A stretch of DNA of 64,000 nucleotides. Origin: Emiliania huxleyi CCMP1516. Taxonomy: Eukaryota; Haptophyta; Isochrysidales; Noelaerhabdaceae. This document shows, piece after piece, positions 1-11,353 of the stretch (within the stretch, counting starts at the first letter, position 1; each line of letters begins with the position of its first letter). The translations under genes and the position numbers were made by a program. The DNA lies in the NCBI RefSeq assembly GCF_000372725.1, contig NW_005201792.1, forward strand, positions 313,440 to 377,439, given 5' to 3'. The notes under the pieces were generated by a model. The model was not told the DNA's origin. It did not search any database and saw nothing but the letters and a program-made list of their open reading frames with translations.

Positions 1-99
1 GGCAAGCGGAGGGTGAGCGGCGGGTGGGTGAGGGGCAGGGGAGTTGGGAGGGGGCGGGGAGGAGGGAGGCGGCGGCGGGGAGGGAGGGGGCAGAGGCAC

Positions 100-1450
100 C
101 TGCTCTGCGTAGCCAGCCTCGACGAGCGTGCCGTCGTCGAGCCACGCGGCGGCGGCGACAGAGGGGGGCGCGTCCGTGTGGGAGAGGCGCGCGCGCTCGA
201 CGTAGTTCCACTCGTGCGTGGACGGGTTTGGCGGCTGCATCCCGGCGGCGGCGATGCGCTCCTGCAGGGAGGGAGCGAGAAGGGTGCGGCAAGGGTCGTG
301 GACACACCCTGGCGGCGATGGCTGCGCGCCGCGGCGAGGTGGACCTGCGGCGGGTCATGCTGGCTGGTGAGGGAGGGGGGTGGAGGAGGAGGTGGCAGAG
401 AAGGGGGGGGGGGGGGGGAGGAAAAGCAGGTGGTGGAAGGGGAGAGGGAGCGGTGCGGTGCGCCGGCTCGAGCTCGTGTACACGCAGCGTGCTGCTGCGT
501 TCGCACGCCGTCAGCAGCGCCCCGCTCGGCCGCACCTCTGCGGCGGTGAGGTGGGAGCCGTGCCTGCGACGGGAGATGCGGCCGACGTGCAGCCGAGTGG
601 CCGCCTCTCCTCACCTCTGCGGGGGTGGGGGGAAGCGTTGCCGGAGGGCGACGGAGAGCGGCGCCGCCTCGAGGGTGTTGCCGCGGGGAGTGACGCCAGA
701 CACGCGCGAGATGCCTACCGGCGATAGACTGTGCGTGAAGCGCGCAATCGCTCGTGAGTGTGCCGGTGCCGAGGCGGGGAGAGGCGCGCCGTCGAGGCCG
801 CCGCTCGCGACGAGGTGGCGCGATCGGCGCGCGCGCAGACCGCGGGCGGGCGGCGGCGCCGCGTCTGGCCGGTCGGCGCGGACGATGGCGTCCGGAGCCG
901 CCGAGACGCTCTTGACCGCCTGGTTGTGCGTCGGGCCCTCGACCTCCGTCGTCGTGCGCGTGAGCGGCTCATGCAGAAACTGGGCGAGCGACGGCGCCAT
1001 GTCGCCGAGTTGAGCCGCGGTCAGCCGGCTCTCGTGACCGATCGGATGCAGCACCACCATCACGAGGTCGCCGCCCGCCTCGCCCTCCTCGTCCACCTCG
1101 GCTCCGCCTGCGAGCGCGAGCTCCCGCTCGCCGGCAGTCGAGCAGCGCAGCGACACGACGGTCTGTCCGAGCGGCTGGCTCAAGGCCACGTGCAGGGTGT
1201 CGCCGCCGGCGGCCCACTGCGCGGCGTGCAGCGCCGTGCGGTTGCTGGCGGACGCGCACCAGTGCTCGCTGTTGAGAACAAGTGGCACATCCGCCGTGAA
1301 GGGAGAGGCGAGCTGCCGCACCGCCGCGAGGGACGCAAAGTCGCAGTGGAGCAGCAGGCACCAGCGGAGGTCGACACTCTGCACAAAGATGTCGAACGTC
1401 GCCGCCTCGCCTTCCAACTCGTGCGTCGGGGGCGATTGGGAGCGGTTCAT
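100..1450 (-). CDS. Hypothetical multi-exon protein, 3' part of the gene beyond the window
   Basis: Minus-strand gene running off the left edge. The first exon opens at 1450 (MNRSQSPPTHELEG) and stays open to about 611. It contains a plausible globular stretch (VDLRWCLLLHCDFASL, HWCASASNRTALHAAQW). Downstream, without their own Met, are exon-like pieces near 550-455 (ALLTACERSSTLRVHEL), near 360-310 (QHDPPQVHLAARSHR) and 261-100 (GMQPPNPSTHEWNYVERARL, WLDDGTLVEAGYAEQ). The last piece has a CAG acceptor and a gtgcct donor. The pieces ACERSSTLRVHEL and AAWLDDGTLVEAG faintly recall WD40 strands, but I do not recognise a family. The first exon may end earlier than its stop. Boundaries are approximate. 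Confidence 0.45.
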
Positions 1451-1683
1451 ACAGGATTCCTAAATGGGCCCACGCGGAGAGGACGAAGGTGCGAACTCGG
1501 CCCCGATCCTTCTCTTCTGCGCGACCACTCGGGGAAAAGGTGTGTCGACCCCAAATCGGGTCCGGACTTCGGACCCGATTACGCTGCCGCCTCGCGCGCA
1601 CCGCTGCTGCCCTCGCCAGCAGCCGCCGCGGTCGCAGTGCCATCGTACGGACTGGCGGTCGACTCGCCACATCGATTTCAACT

Positions 1684-2446
1684 CACGCGACGCGCTCGGC
1701 CTCCGCTGGCGGCTGCCGCAAGAGCGGCTGGCTCACGGCAGCGTCTCGCCGGTTGCCGGATAGGAGAGTACAGAACGTCTGGAGTGTAACTGTGTACGTG
1801 AGATCGGTTTTGATAACAAGCACGGTCGATCCGTCAAAGCGATACACTCGTTCGCTATCTCGCTGGAGGGCTGGCACGGAGCTCTGTGCCGACAAACAGG
1901 AAGAGCCGAGCGGCAAGAAGGGCTCGATGGGGAGCGAGAACCGTCAGAGGTGCTCACCCAGGTTTCGGAAGTCCGCCTTGATGCGGTCGGTTCCCCCCAG
2001 GTTTGAACGCGCAGCTCGCAAGACTCGTCGAGCACTCGCAGCCTCTCTGCGCCTCTCATGCTGCCGCTCTGCGGGACGTTCAGTCTTTCCGGAAGATATC
2101 GTCGAGTTTTGGAAGCTGCGCGGTCAAACCTGGGGGGAAACAAGAGCGTCACGACGGACTTCAGGTTACACCTAAAGCTCTTCTGACGCTTCTCACTCCC
2201 CATCGAGCCCTTCTTGCCGCTCGGCTCTTCCTGTTTGTCGGCACAGAGCTCCGTGCCAGCCCTCCAGCGAGATAGGAACGAGTGTATCGCTTTGACGGAT
2301 CGACCGTGCTTGTTATCAAAACCGATCTCACGTACACAGTTACACTCCAGACGTTCTGTACTCTCCTATCCGGCAACCGGCGAGACGCTGCCGTGAGACA
2401 GCCGCTCTTGCGGCAGCCGCAAGCGGAGGCCGAGCGCGTCGCGTAT
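1684..2446. repeat. Foldback (long inverted repeat), arms about 350 bp
   Basis: The left arm, about 1684-2034, is nearly the reverse complement of the right arm, about 2098-2446, around a spacer of roughly 60 bp. For most of the arm the match is almost perfect, for example through the segment with ctctgtgccgacaaacagg. It weakens towards the loop, near ccccccaggtttga. Weaker inverted similarity continues outside the arms (ggtgtgtcgacccc near 1540, ggggtctacacacc near 2541). No convincing gene is present. The short ORFs on each arm are mirror images of one another. It resembles a foldback transposon or a large MITE; target-site duplications were not resolved. Confidence 0.75.
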
Positions 2447-2703
2447 CGATCGAGCTCGCGATCCGGGCCGTGGAGCCCACGAGGAAGACTTCGTCTGCTG
2501 GGACGGAGTCCCGACGCTCGCTGCGTCCGATGGAACTGGGGTCTACACACCTTTCGTTTCCGCGTCCCGCAGTGGTTGTTGTTTTTATCCCAGGCGCCTC
2601 CGTTTCGTTCACGTGTGTCCGAGCGCCTCTTTCACAAGACTAGTGGGGGACCTGCGGCGGACCCGCCTCTGTTGTTCGCGGGCAGTGAGAGACGCGTGCC
2701 ACT

Positions 2704-2779
2704 GATAAGTCAGTCAAAGCAGTCGCCGTTGCATGCAGCGACTCTGCTCACGTGCCACGACTGCTTTGACTGACTTATC
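2704..2779. repeat. Perfect 21-bp inverted repeat
   Basis: Bases 2704-2724 (gataagtcagtcaaagcag plus tc) are the exact reverse complement of 2759-2779, separated by 34 bases. It lies inside copy A of the duplicated segment. The equivalent place in copy B (about 4105-4150) keeps gtcagtcaaagcagtc but has lost the opposite arm. Confidence 0.8.
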
Positions 2780-3578
2780 GCGCAAACACGATCGGCCATC
2801 GCACCCACCGCAAACACCTCGCCGCACAGATGGGGGGAGGCATAATCCCACACACACCGGAGCAGCGCAGACACCTTACACGTCAGCGCTCGCTCGATGT
2901 GGCCGGCGCTCTCCCCTCTCCTATCGCCTTTTCAACGACGGCGTGCGGCCACGCGCCGCGCCGAGCCGGTCTCGGCGGGAGACCTCGGAGCCGCACGCGA
3001 TGCGGGCGTGCGCGATGGCTCCGTTGGCTCCGTGCCTAAGGCAGATAGATTAGGGTGTGAGCTGCGGCAGCCACCGTTTCTGTACCTCGATCACGTGCAG
3101 GCCGTCGGAGGCCGCGATGGATGGCCCAGGGCCGGCGGCGGCGAAGGCGTCCGTCGATGAAGGGATGTCCTCGAGGGAGCCATCGTCCTACGCGGCGGTG
3201 CACCGGTCCAGTTGTCGGAGTTCGAGATCGCCGTCGACTTGGAGAGTTCGGCCCGTTGACGAACTCACGGAATGTGAGCGACTTGGTGCACGCTGATAGT
3301 CGAGCATCATGGCTCGCACCTCATCCTGAGCGCAAGGAACTCGCCCAGGGGCCAGCTGTTGGCGTCGCCGTTTTGATCGACCTGCATCCACTGCATGGTT
3401 TCGTAGTCAAGCGTAAACGCCCAGGAGTTGGTGCCTGGGTGACTTGCTGATGAGAGCGCCTTCCAGGCGGGTAGTCGTGCCCCTCACCTAAGGTCAGACG
3501 GCGGCGTCAGAAGGGGGGGGGCGGGGGGGGAGGGGGGGGCGAAGCGTGAACATGGAGGCAAGCAGGTGGTGGCTGCAC

Positions 3579-5568
3579 CTGGCCAAAGCCGGCGACCTCG
3601 AAGTTCTCGTAGCTTGTGCGGATATCGCTGAGCGTGAGAGGGAAAGGATCGGCAGCAGCATGGGCGGCCGCGTCAGCGGCCGGAGAGGCCGGAGAGCCAT
3701 CCGACGGAGGCCGGTCGTGCATCGGCGCGTCAGCCGCAGGGGCCGGGGGGGCGGCGGCATCCATCGCTGCGGGTCGCTGCGGGCCGACGATTGTGGACTG
3801 ATCGATCGTCGGCGGGCGGATTTCGGCTGGGACGTTCTACGGTTAAACCAAGAGCGTCGGCGCCGACACGAGAGACTTATAAGGGTAGAAAATCGAGCAC
3901 AATTGCGTTACATGGGCATGGCCGGGGTTTCTGCACCGAACGATCTTACTTTCGGTCTACTAGTGTGGGACCTGCGGCGGTACCCGCCTCTCTGTTGTTC
4001 GGGCAGTGAGAGACGCAGGATCTGCGGCACGCCAAAGTGGGCACTCCGCATTTGCATTTTTGTTTTGGGTTGTCGGAGATCATCCATCAGCACTCATGTC
4101 TCATCAGTCAGTCACGTCAGTCAAAGCAGTCGTGGCACGTGGAGCAGTCGCTGCATGCAACGACGCCGCCACACGCTCCGGACGACCCCGACACACCGAC
4201 ACACCACGCACAAAGGGAGGCTATCGCGCACGATCGGGCATCGCGCCGCAAACACCTCGCCGCACAGATGGGGGGGAGGCAGAATCCCACACACACCGGA
4301 GCAGCACAGACACCTTACACGTCAGCGCTCGCTCGATGTGGCCGGCGCTCTCCCCTCGGTCCTATCGCCTTTTCAACGGCGGCGTGCGGCCACGCGCCGC
4401 GCCGAGCCGGTCTCGGCGGGAGACCTCGGAGCCGCACGCGATGCGGGCATGCGCGATGGCTCAGTTGGCTCCGTGCCTAAGGCAGATCGATTAGGGTGTG
4501 AGCTGTGGCAGCCACCGTTTCTGTACCCGCTCGATCACGTGCAGGCCGTCGGAGGCCGCGCTGGATGGCCCAGGGCCGGCGGCGGTGAAGGCGTCCGTCG
4601 ATGAAGGGATGTCGTCGAGGGAGCCATCGTCCTCCGTGGCTGGTGCACCGGTCCAGTTGTTGGAGTTCGAGATCGCCGTCGAATTGGAGACGTTCGGCCC
4701 GTTGACGAACTCACGGAATGTGAGTGACTTGGTGCACGCTCGGTCGAGCATCATGGCTCGCACCTCATCCTGGGCAAGGAACTCGCCCAGGGACCAGCTG
4801 TTGGCGTCGCCGTTTTGATCGAGCTGCATCCACTGCATGGTTTCGTAGCCAAGCGTAAACGCCCAGGAGTTGGTGCCTGGGTGACTTGCTGAGAGCGCCT
4901 TCCAGGCGGGTAGTCGTGCCCCTCACCTAAGGTCAGACGGCGGCGTCAGAGAGGGGGGAGGGGCGCGAAGCGTGAACATGGAGGCAAGCAGGTGGTTGCT
5001 GCACCTGGCCAAAGCCGGCGACCTCAAAGTTGTCGTAGCTTGTGCGGATATCGCTGAGCGTGAGAGGGACCGGATCGATCCGGGGTGAGAGCGTAGTGGA
5101 GACCGTCGTTGACCGTCCGCACGATGAGCGCAGGCCCGCAGCCAGATTTCCAGGGCAGATCGCCGACGAAGGCGTCGATCACGCACTCGGTGCGGGCGGC
5201 ATGCTGATGGTAGGTCGGCATTTGCTGAAGGTAGGTCGGCATGCCGGGACGGTTTGCAATTGACTTGCTGATGAGAGCGCCTTCCAGGCGGGTAGTCGTG
5301 CCCCTCACCTAAGGTCATACGGCGGCGTCAGAAGGGGGGGAGGGGCGCGAAGCGTGAACATGGAGGCAAGCAGGTGTGGTGGCTGCACCTGGCCAAAGCC
5401 GACGACCTCAAAGTTGTCGTAGGTTGTGCGGGTATTGCTGAGCGTGAGAGGGACCGGATCGGCAGCAGCGCGGGCGGCAGCGGCCGGAGAGGCCGGAGAG
5501 CCGTCCGACGGAGGCCGGTCGTGCATCGGCGCGTCGGCCGCAGGGGCCGTGGGGGCGGCGGCATCCAT
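3579..5568 (-). pseudogene. Duplicated, partly decayed exons of an EF-hand-like protein
   Basis: Minus-strand exon-like pieces recur in the duplicated segment. A 5' exon (MDAAAP...NFEVAGFGQ, then a gtgcag donor) is present at 3764-3579 and again at 5568-5389. An internal exon at 4876-4491, after a CACCCAG acceptor, reads ETMQWMQLDQNGDANSWSLG then EFLAQDEVRAMM. This matches the EF-hand loop pattern D-x-N-G-D-x-N-x-W-x-L-x-x-E, so calcium binding is possible. Copy A of that exon (about 3330-3430) carries extra bases and loses frame. A further open stretch in copy B at 5260-5075 reads ECVIDAFVGDLPWKSGCG. No copy forms a complete gene, so I treat the set as remnants, though one spliced gene across copies B and C is not excluded. 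Confidence 0.45.
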
Positions 5569-5851
5569 CGCTGCGGGTCGCTGCGGGCCGACGATTGTGG
5601 ACTGATCGATCGTCGGCGGGCGGTGTTCAGCTGGGACGTTCTACGTTAAAAGAGCGTCGGCGCCGACACGAGAGACTTATAAGGGTAGATGCCTCGCTCT
5701 GCAGGCACCGATGGTCCCCCGGGGGGGCTCAGTTGAAGATCGGTGTTTTTATCCGCTTTCTCGCTTGGACTGCTGCGCCTTCTCCACGCCAGGCCACTTA
5801 ACACCGGCGCGAAATCGCACAGAATCAGCACTTCACACCCCTCAAGGTCCG

Positions 5852-6881
5852 ATGATCGTCACCGCCGTACCGCCGGGCGCCGCGCTGCGCAGCGGCGACG
5901 GCGAGCTCCATAGCATCGCATGGTCCGACGCGCCAGCCTACACTTCCGAGCCGGAGCTGGTTCCGCCCACCGGCCCTCTGTGCGTTGTGCACCGCGACGA
6001 ACACTGTGTGGTCGTCGAGAAGCCAGCCTACCTGCCGACGGAGAACACAGAGCGCATCAAGGACTCGGTGCGCGCTCGCGTCGAGGCGCTCCTCGGCGCG
6101 GATGCTGACGTGCGGATCCCGCACCGGCTCGACTGGGAGACGTCTGGCCTCCTCGTGCTAGCCCTCGGCAGCGAGGCCATGCGCTCGCTCTCGATGCAGT
6201 TTGCGTCGCGGACGGTGCGCAAGTCGTACGTGGCGGACGTCGTGGGCGCTCCTCCCGCGAGGCTCGGCACGGTTCGCCTTCCGCTGTCGAGCGACCCCGA
6301 CCGCAGGCCACGGCAGCGCGTCGACTTTGGCGCGTCCGGCAAGCCCGCGGTCACCGAGTGGGCCGTCGAGCGCAGCACGCCGCACGCGAGTCGGCTCGTG
6401 CTGCGCCCAGAGACCGGCCGGCGGCACCAGCTTCGCATGCACTGCCTCGCGCTGGGCTGCCCGATTGCCGGCGATGGCCTGTACTCTCCCCCGGGCAGCG
6501 GCGGCCAAGGCCGAGGGAACGAAGGTGGTGGCGGCAGCGGCGGCGGCACCGCCCACGCCGAGGCCCAGGAGGCTGGTCCCGCCCGCCACCGGCTGCACCT
6601 CCACGCGGCGGAGCTGGGCTTCACGCACCCCGTGAGCGGCGAGCCGCTCCACTTCCGCTCCTCGCCGCCCTTCCGGCTGGAGAGCGCCGGCGCGGAAGCG
6701 AGCGGCAGCGACGCGCCGGGGCTGGAGAGCGCCGGCGCGGAAGCGAGCGGGAGCGACGCGCCGGGAGACGAGGGCGAGCGAGCTGTGCCGCGCCCCGAGG
6801 CGCCGCAGGCGGTGCTCACCTGCCGCGAGAGCACCGTCAACTCGGTCGCAGTGGAGGTATCGCTCGGCCTCGGCGCAGCCC

Positions 6882-6912
<31 letters not shown>

Positions 6913-8284
6913 AGGCGAAACGTGCGGAGCCGACGCCTCAAAGAGCTGCGGCAGCTCGGAGGGTGCCGCGGGGGGCACCGAGGACGCCGCGGCCGCCACC
7001 TTCCACGCTGTGCTCTTCAGCAGCTGCGGCCAACCCATCGACGGCCACGAGCTCGCTCCGGCGGCGGGCCGCCAGCTCTGCCGCTTCCACTTCTTGCCGC
7101 CCGACAGCGAGCTCGAGCTGCAGGTCTGGCGGCTGCCCGCGCAAGACGCCGCGCAGAGCGAGGACGCCGCTTGCGTTCGCGCGCGGGCCGCCTGCCGATT
7201 GCTCGCTTCGGCGCAGCTGCGCACCGAGGCGCTCCCGCCCGACCTGGCGTCGCACGGCATGCAGCCCGAGCTCTATGTCGGCGACGCGCACTTGCCGCTC
7301 GGCCCGTGGGTGATGACGCATCCCGGCAACTGGCTGTGGGCGGCGGCGCCCGCGTGCTGGCGGCCGGCCTTCGTCTGCGAGCTCTTCCGGTACGGCCTCT
7401 TCCCGCTGCCGCACTCGGACTCCCTCGTGCCCATCATCAACCCCGAGGAGCGGTACTGCATCGACTTGCGCGCCGGCCGCGAGGGCGGGCGCGGCGAGGC
7501 CGGAGGCGCGGGATCGCCGGTCCGGTGGGACAAGAGCAAGCGCGTCCGCCGGCACGGCCGCGACTTTGTCATGTCGGTGAACCGGAGCTTTGAGAGCAGC
7601 CTGCGCAGGCTGCAAGACTACCACTTGGCCAAGGGCAGCGGCTCGACGTGGCTGACGGAGCGGCTGCGGACGCTGCTGGTGGGGCTGCAGGGCGAGCCGT
7701 GGGGCGGCTGCGGCGAGCAAAGCAGCGGTGATGGCGGCGGCGGCGGCGGCGGGGGCGATGGCGGCAGAGTGGACCTCTGCATGTTCGAGCTGTGGGAGCA
7801 GACCGCAGGCGAGAGCGAGGCGGACTGCGGCGGGGGCGGCGGCGGCGGCGGCGGGAGCAGCGGCGGTGGTCCTCACGACGGGACGAGCGAGAGGAGCAGC
7901 GAGCAAGAGCGGCACAGGACGAGCGCCGGCGGGGGTGCAGGCAGAAGCCTCCGACTGGTGGCCGTCGTCGCAGGCTTCGGCGTCGGCCGCGTGTGGCACG
8001 ACTTCAGCATGGCCACGCTGGTCAGGGACCGGCGGTCGCCAGGCTCGCTGCTGACTAAGGCGGTCGGCCACCTCCTCGCGGCGTGCGGCTACGACCTCTG
8101 GTACTGGGGCTGCAAGATTGGGTACATGGCCGAGTACGACGACTACGGAGGCCGAGATTTGGGGAGGGAGGAGTTTTGGAGGCGGTGGGGCGCGGCGAGG
8201 GAGCAGCCGCCGCCCGGCGCGGGCAAGGGTGTCAGAGACGTGCTGCGCACGGGGGGTGGGCTTGTGCCGGCTCTGCTCGAGTGA
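5852..8284 (+). CDS. Fusion: RluA-type pseudouridine synthase + leucyl/phenylalanyl-tRNA-protein transferase (Aat)
   Basis: Single exon, 810 aa. Residues about 42-215 are an RluA-family pseudouridine synthase. The catalytic segment HRLDWETSG (about 91-99) carries the nucleophilic Asp94, and RPETGRRHQLRMH is the family's C-terminal motif. Residues about 480-790 look like an Aat transferase: FELFRYGLFP-type start (CELFRYGLFPLPH), NRSFESSLRRLQDY, FGVGRVWHDFSMATLV, RRSPGSLLTKAVGHLLAACG and DLWYWGCKIGYMAEYD. Bacterial Aat adds Leu or Phe to proteins starting with Lys or Arg, making N-degrons; RluA enzymes isomerise uridines in rRNA or tRNA. The linker is Gly/Ala/Glu-rich with a near-perfect 17-residue tandem repeat (LESAGAEASGSDAPG). 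The frame opens upstream, but ATG 5852 is the first Met before the conserved region. Whether both domains are active cannot be seen. Confidence 0.85.
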
Positions 8285-8435
8285 GAGGCTTGCTGTCGGG
8301 CAGCCCAGCGCACAACCCGACGAGATCTCACTAAGTACGGAAGGGAAAAAGGGAATATTCCAAAGGTGATTGAGTCCCGTAAGGAACGTCTTCGCCGACT
8401 CGAGGTGTCCTTCCCCGATCTCTGCCAACTCAACA

Positions 8436-10741
8436 ATGGTTGCCCCTCAGCCGTCCGGTCGCGCGCCCACCATCCACAGCACTCCTCTCAATCGCGGCTT
8501 GGCCGAAGACGAATGGAGCCGCGCTCCTCCGCTCTGCAAACACCTCGGCGATGACGACGACATCGACGATGACCATTATCCCGAGATCCTCGAAGTGCTC
8601 AAGACGCTCCCGTGTATCCCCGAAGTCTCGTCGCAGCTTTCAAGCAGCTGCGAGCTCGGCCGCTCGGCCGCGGCGCTGCGTATCGTCCACGTCACGGACG
8701 TGTACATGTATGCCTCCCTTGCGCTAGCGTTCTGACCCGACTCGCCCAGCACTAACCAATCCTCCGCCCGACCCGCAGGCTCGACTACTTTCCTCACCTC
8801 TCGACGCTCATCAAGGCAAAGCGGGCAGAGTTCAGCGACGCGACCGGCGGCGCGGGCAAGACCGTCTCGATGCTGACGGGTGACTTCCTGATGCCGTACC
8901 TGCTCTCGACGCTCGACCAAGGCAAGGGGATGATGGACCTGATCAACGCCACTCCGATCGACTACCTCACCTGGGGCAACCACGAGGACGACCTGCCGCA
9001 CAAGGAGGTTTGCGCACGCGAGCGCGAGTACCAGGGCACCTGGATCAACACCAACATGACGTCCCACGAGTCCTTCAAGGGGTCGGCGTGCCAGACAGAT
9101 GCCGCCACCATCCACCTGGCATCCGCGGATGGCAGCAACATGCGCAAGGTCGGTCTGATCGGGCTGCTCTCCGACGGGGTGGACGACAAGCTCTACAAGA
9201 AGGGCGCCTTCGGCGGAGCGACCATCGAGGACCCGTGGGAGAAGATGGCCGAGTACAAGCCCAAGCTCGAGCAGCAGGGCTGCGACCTCGTCGTCCCGCT
9301 CTGCCACCTCTACGAGCCGCAGGACGAGCGGACGTGCCGCGAGTTCGACTTCCCAGTCATCCTCTCTGGACACGACCACCACCGTGTCGACCGCATCGTC
9401 AACGGCACGCGCATCCTCAAGCCCGGCCAGGACGCAAAGGCGGCTATCATCGTCGACATCCACTGGCCGGACGGCGAGCATGGCGAGCCAGTCATCCATG
9501 CTGAGACCATCGAGGTGTCCGACTTCGCGCCGGACCCCGCGCTGCAGCAGCGCGTCAAGAAGGCGTACTCCATCCTCGACTCGCTCAAGTACACGCAGCT
9601 GGGCGTGATCACGCCCGAGCTCCGCCCCTTCTCATCGGTCGGCACGCGCGAGCGCCGCACCACCACCGCCACCTTCATCTGCTCCAAGCTGCGCGACGCG
9701 CTCAACGCAGAGGTGGCGCCCGGGGCCGACCTCCACTGCGAGTGCTGCCTCATTCGTGGCGGCAACATCAAGGGCGGACGCGACTATCCCGACGAGACGC
9801 AGTTCACCCTCGAGGTGCTCCGCTCGGAAATGACCAAGCCGTATGAGATCGTCGTGGTCGAGCTCCCGGGGTCGTTGCTGCGCGGAGGCCTGCGCGAGAC
9901 GTGGCAGCGCCCGTACCCGGGTTGGCTGCAGCACGACGATCGAATCGAGACGGACGAGGAGGGCTTCGTGGCCGCGATCGGCGGCGAGCCGCTGTGCGAC
10001 GAGCGCAGCTATCGCGTCGGCTTCATCTTCGAGGACGACGGCGTCTCCCTCGTCCACGACGCGCCCTCGATCACGGCCTACATCCGCGCCCACCCCGAGA
10101 TCGTCCCTGCAGAGTGCGCGGCGATCCCGATCGAGTCGCTTCTCATGAAGCACTGCGCGGCCGACGCCTGGGTGTACATCTTCCGCGCGCTCGACTCGAA
10201 TGGCGACGGAGCCCTCTCCCGCGCCGAGCTCGCCGCCGTCGGCCAGGCCGGCGTGCTGACCCGTGCCCAGATCAAGAAGGCTCTGCGAGACATTGCCGGC
10301 TACGACACGCACGAGGCTCAGGAACTCTTTCTCGACGCGGTCCAGCGCGCCGCGGGGCTGCCGGACGGCAAGGCCGAGCTCACGCTCGAGCGCATGAACG
10401 AGCACTTTGAGGCGCACCACTCCCACCGCTCCACGCCGCCGGTGACCCCGAATGCCTCCCCGACGCCAACTCCGGTGATAACGCCCTTCGCGTCCTTCTC
10501 GTCGCCAACACCCTCGCCGCTGCCATCGCCCGCAAAGGATGATGACAGGCTGCATCGCGGCTTCGACATGCACCTGTTCAAGTCCTCCCTTCTGGCGGGG
10601 CAATCAATTGTCGCCGGGCGCAACCGGTCGTGGCACGTGCGGAGCGCCAAGAAGGGGGCCAAGGGGCAGGAGTCCGCTCGCCCAGGGCGGCCGCGCGGAT
10701 GGTGGCCGTTCTCGCGGCAGAGCAAGCCTCTGGCCGCGTAG
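8436..10741 (+). CDS. 5'-nucleotidase/UshA-like metallophosphoesterase with C-terminal EF-hand
   Basis: Two exons, 8436-8707 and 8779-10741, 744 aa. The intron is canonical (gtatgc...gcag) with an actaac branch-like site and reads through as VYMLDYFPHLSTLIKAK. The phosphoesterase domain has LTGDF (GD motif), WGNHEDD (GNH motif), LCHLYEP and SGHDHHRVD. The 5'-nucleotidase C-terminal domain follows, with LIRGGNIKGGRDY and VVVELPGSLLRGG. A single EF-hand loop, LDSNGDGALSRAE, comes next, then a Pro/Ser/Thr-rich basic tail. The first motif, normally D-x-H, reads TDVY, so one usual metal-ligand His is Tyr. Hydrolysis of a nucleotide or related phosphoester, possibly with calcium control, is inferred. 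No signal peptide is evident from this start. Confidence 0.85.
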
Positions 10742-11353
10742 ACGGTTGCTTGAATGGGCTCGGCCCAGGACCCGTCCGATGCCACCGCTCTGTGCTCGCA
10801 GTGAAGTTGTCTTTGGCTCTGCTAGTCCCCTGAGACTGGGCCTGTACTGACGTACGTATGCGTCTCGAGTATTCTTGCCTTGTGTTTGTGTTGACTATGC
10901 GGTACTTTAGCGACTTAGGTGTGCTGGCCCCCTGTCTGTGAGAGCGGGCATGTACGTATATGTGTATCGGAGTATTCTTTCGTGCCTTGTGCTTGTGTGA
11001 CTGTGTGCGCGGCATTTTACGTTTCACACTTGAGCGATCACTTAGGTGTGTGGATTTCGCATGTCGATGTGGGTGAATATGTGCAATGTACGCGCACTCG
11101 GAATTCCTGTCTTTTCGTTGTATTGCGCTCTCGTTTTCCGTCTGTGCGTTTTCTAGTTCCCAAGTTCAACTACTAGTTGTAACATTCTAATGACGAACTC
11201 GCTCGGGGGCACAGGACGCGGCACAAACGGGGCACAAACGCCAGGCTACAAAGACGGGGAGGCACGCGCAGTTTGACGCAGGGGAGTGTTTCGCGCGCTC
11301 TATTGTGTGCACGTGTGAGAGAAAGATTCTCAGAGAGAAAACTCAGAACGCTC
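10742..11353. other. Intergenic, no gene seen
   Basis: Convergent spacer between the phosphoesterase (plus) and the aminotransferase-TtcA gene (minus). It is less GC-rich and rich in GT on the plus strand. I see no coding potential, RNA or strong repeat. Confidence 0.6.

Larger units (their letters stand above)
2637..5690. repeat. Three-copy direct segmental duplication
   Basis: Copy A is about 2637-3890, copy B about 3957-5075 and copy C (partial) about 5263-5690. Shared landmarks are the block beginning gtgggacctgcggcgg, the block aaacacctcgccgcacagat (A and B), the block ggcgggtagtcgtgcccctc (all three), the block gaacatggaggcaagcaggt (all three) and the terminal block cgacacgagagacttataag (A and C). 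Copies differ by point changes, small indels and a length-variable G tract near 3510-3540. The duplicated unit carries minus-strand exon-like pieces, listed separately. Confidence 0.8.

Noticed and set aside
1..100. G-rich left edge as a telomere-like or quadruplex element
   Set aside because: Irregular G runs typical of minus-strand Pro/C-rich intron sequence in this genome; no periodic unit.
6028..7260. 410-aa minus-strand ORF opposite the RluA-Aat gene
   Set aside because: Antisense shadow of a GC-rich coding exon; no domain.
6938..8428. 496-aa minus-strand ORF
   Set aside because: Shadow of the same gene with Ala/Arg/Pro-biased composition.
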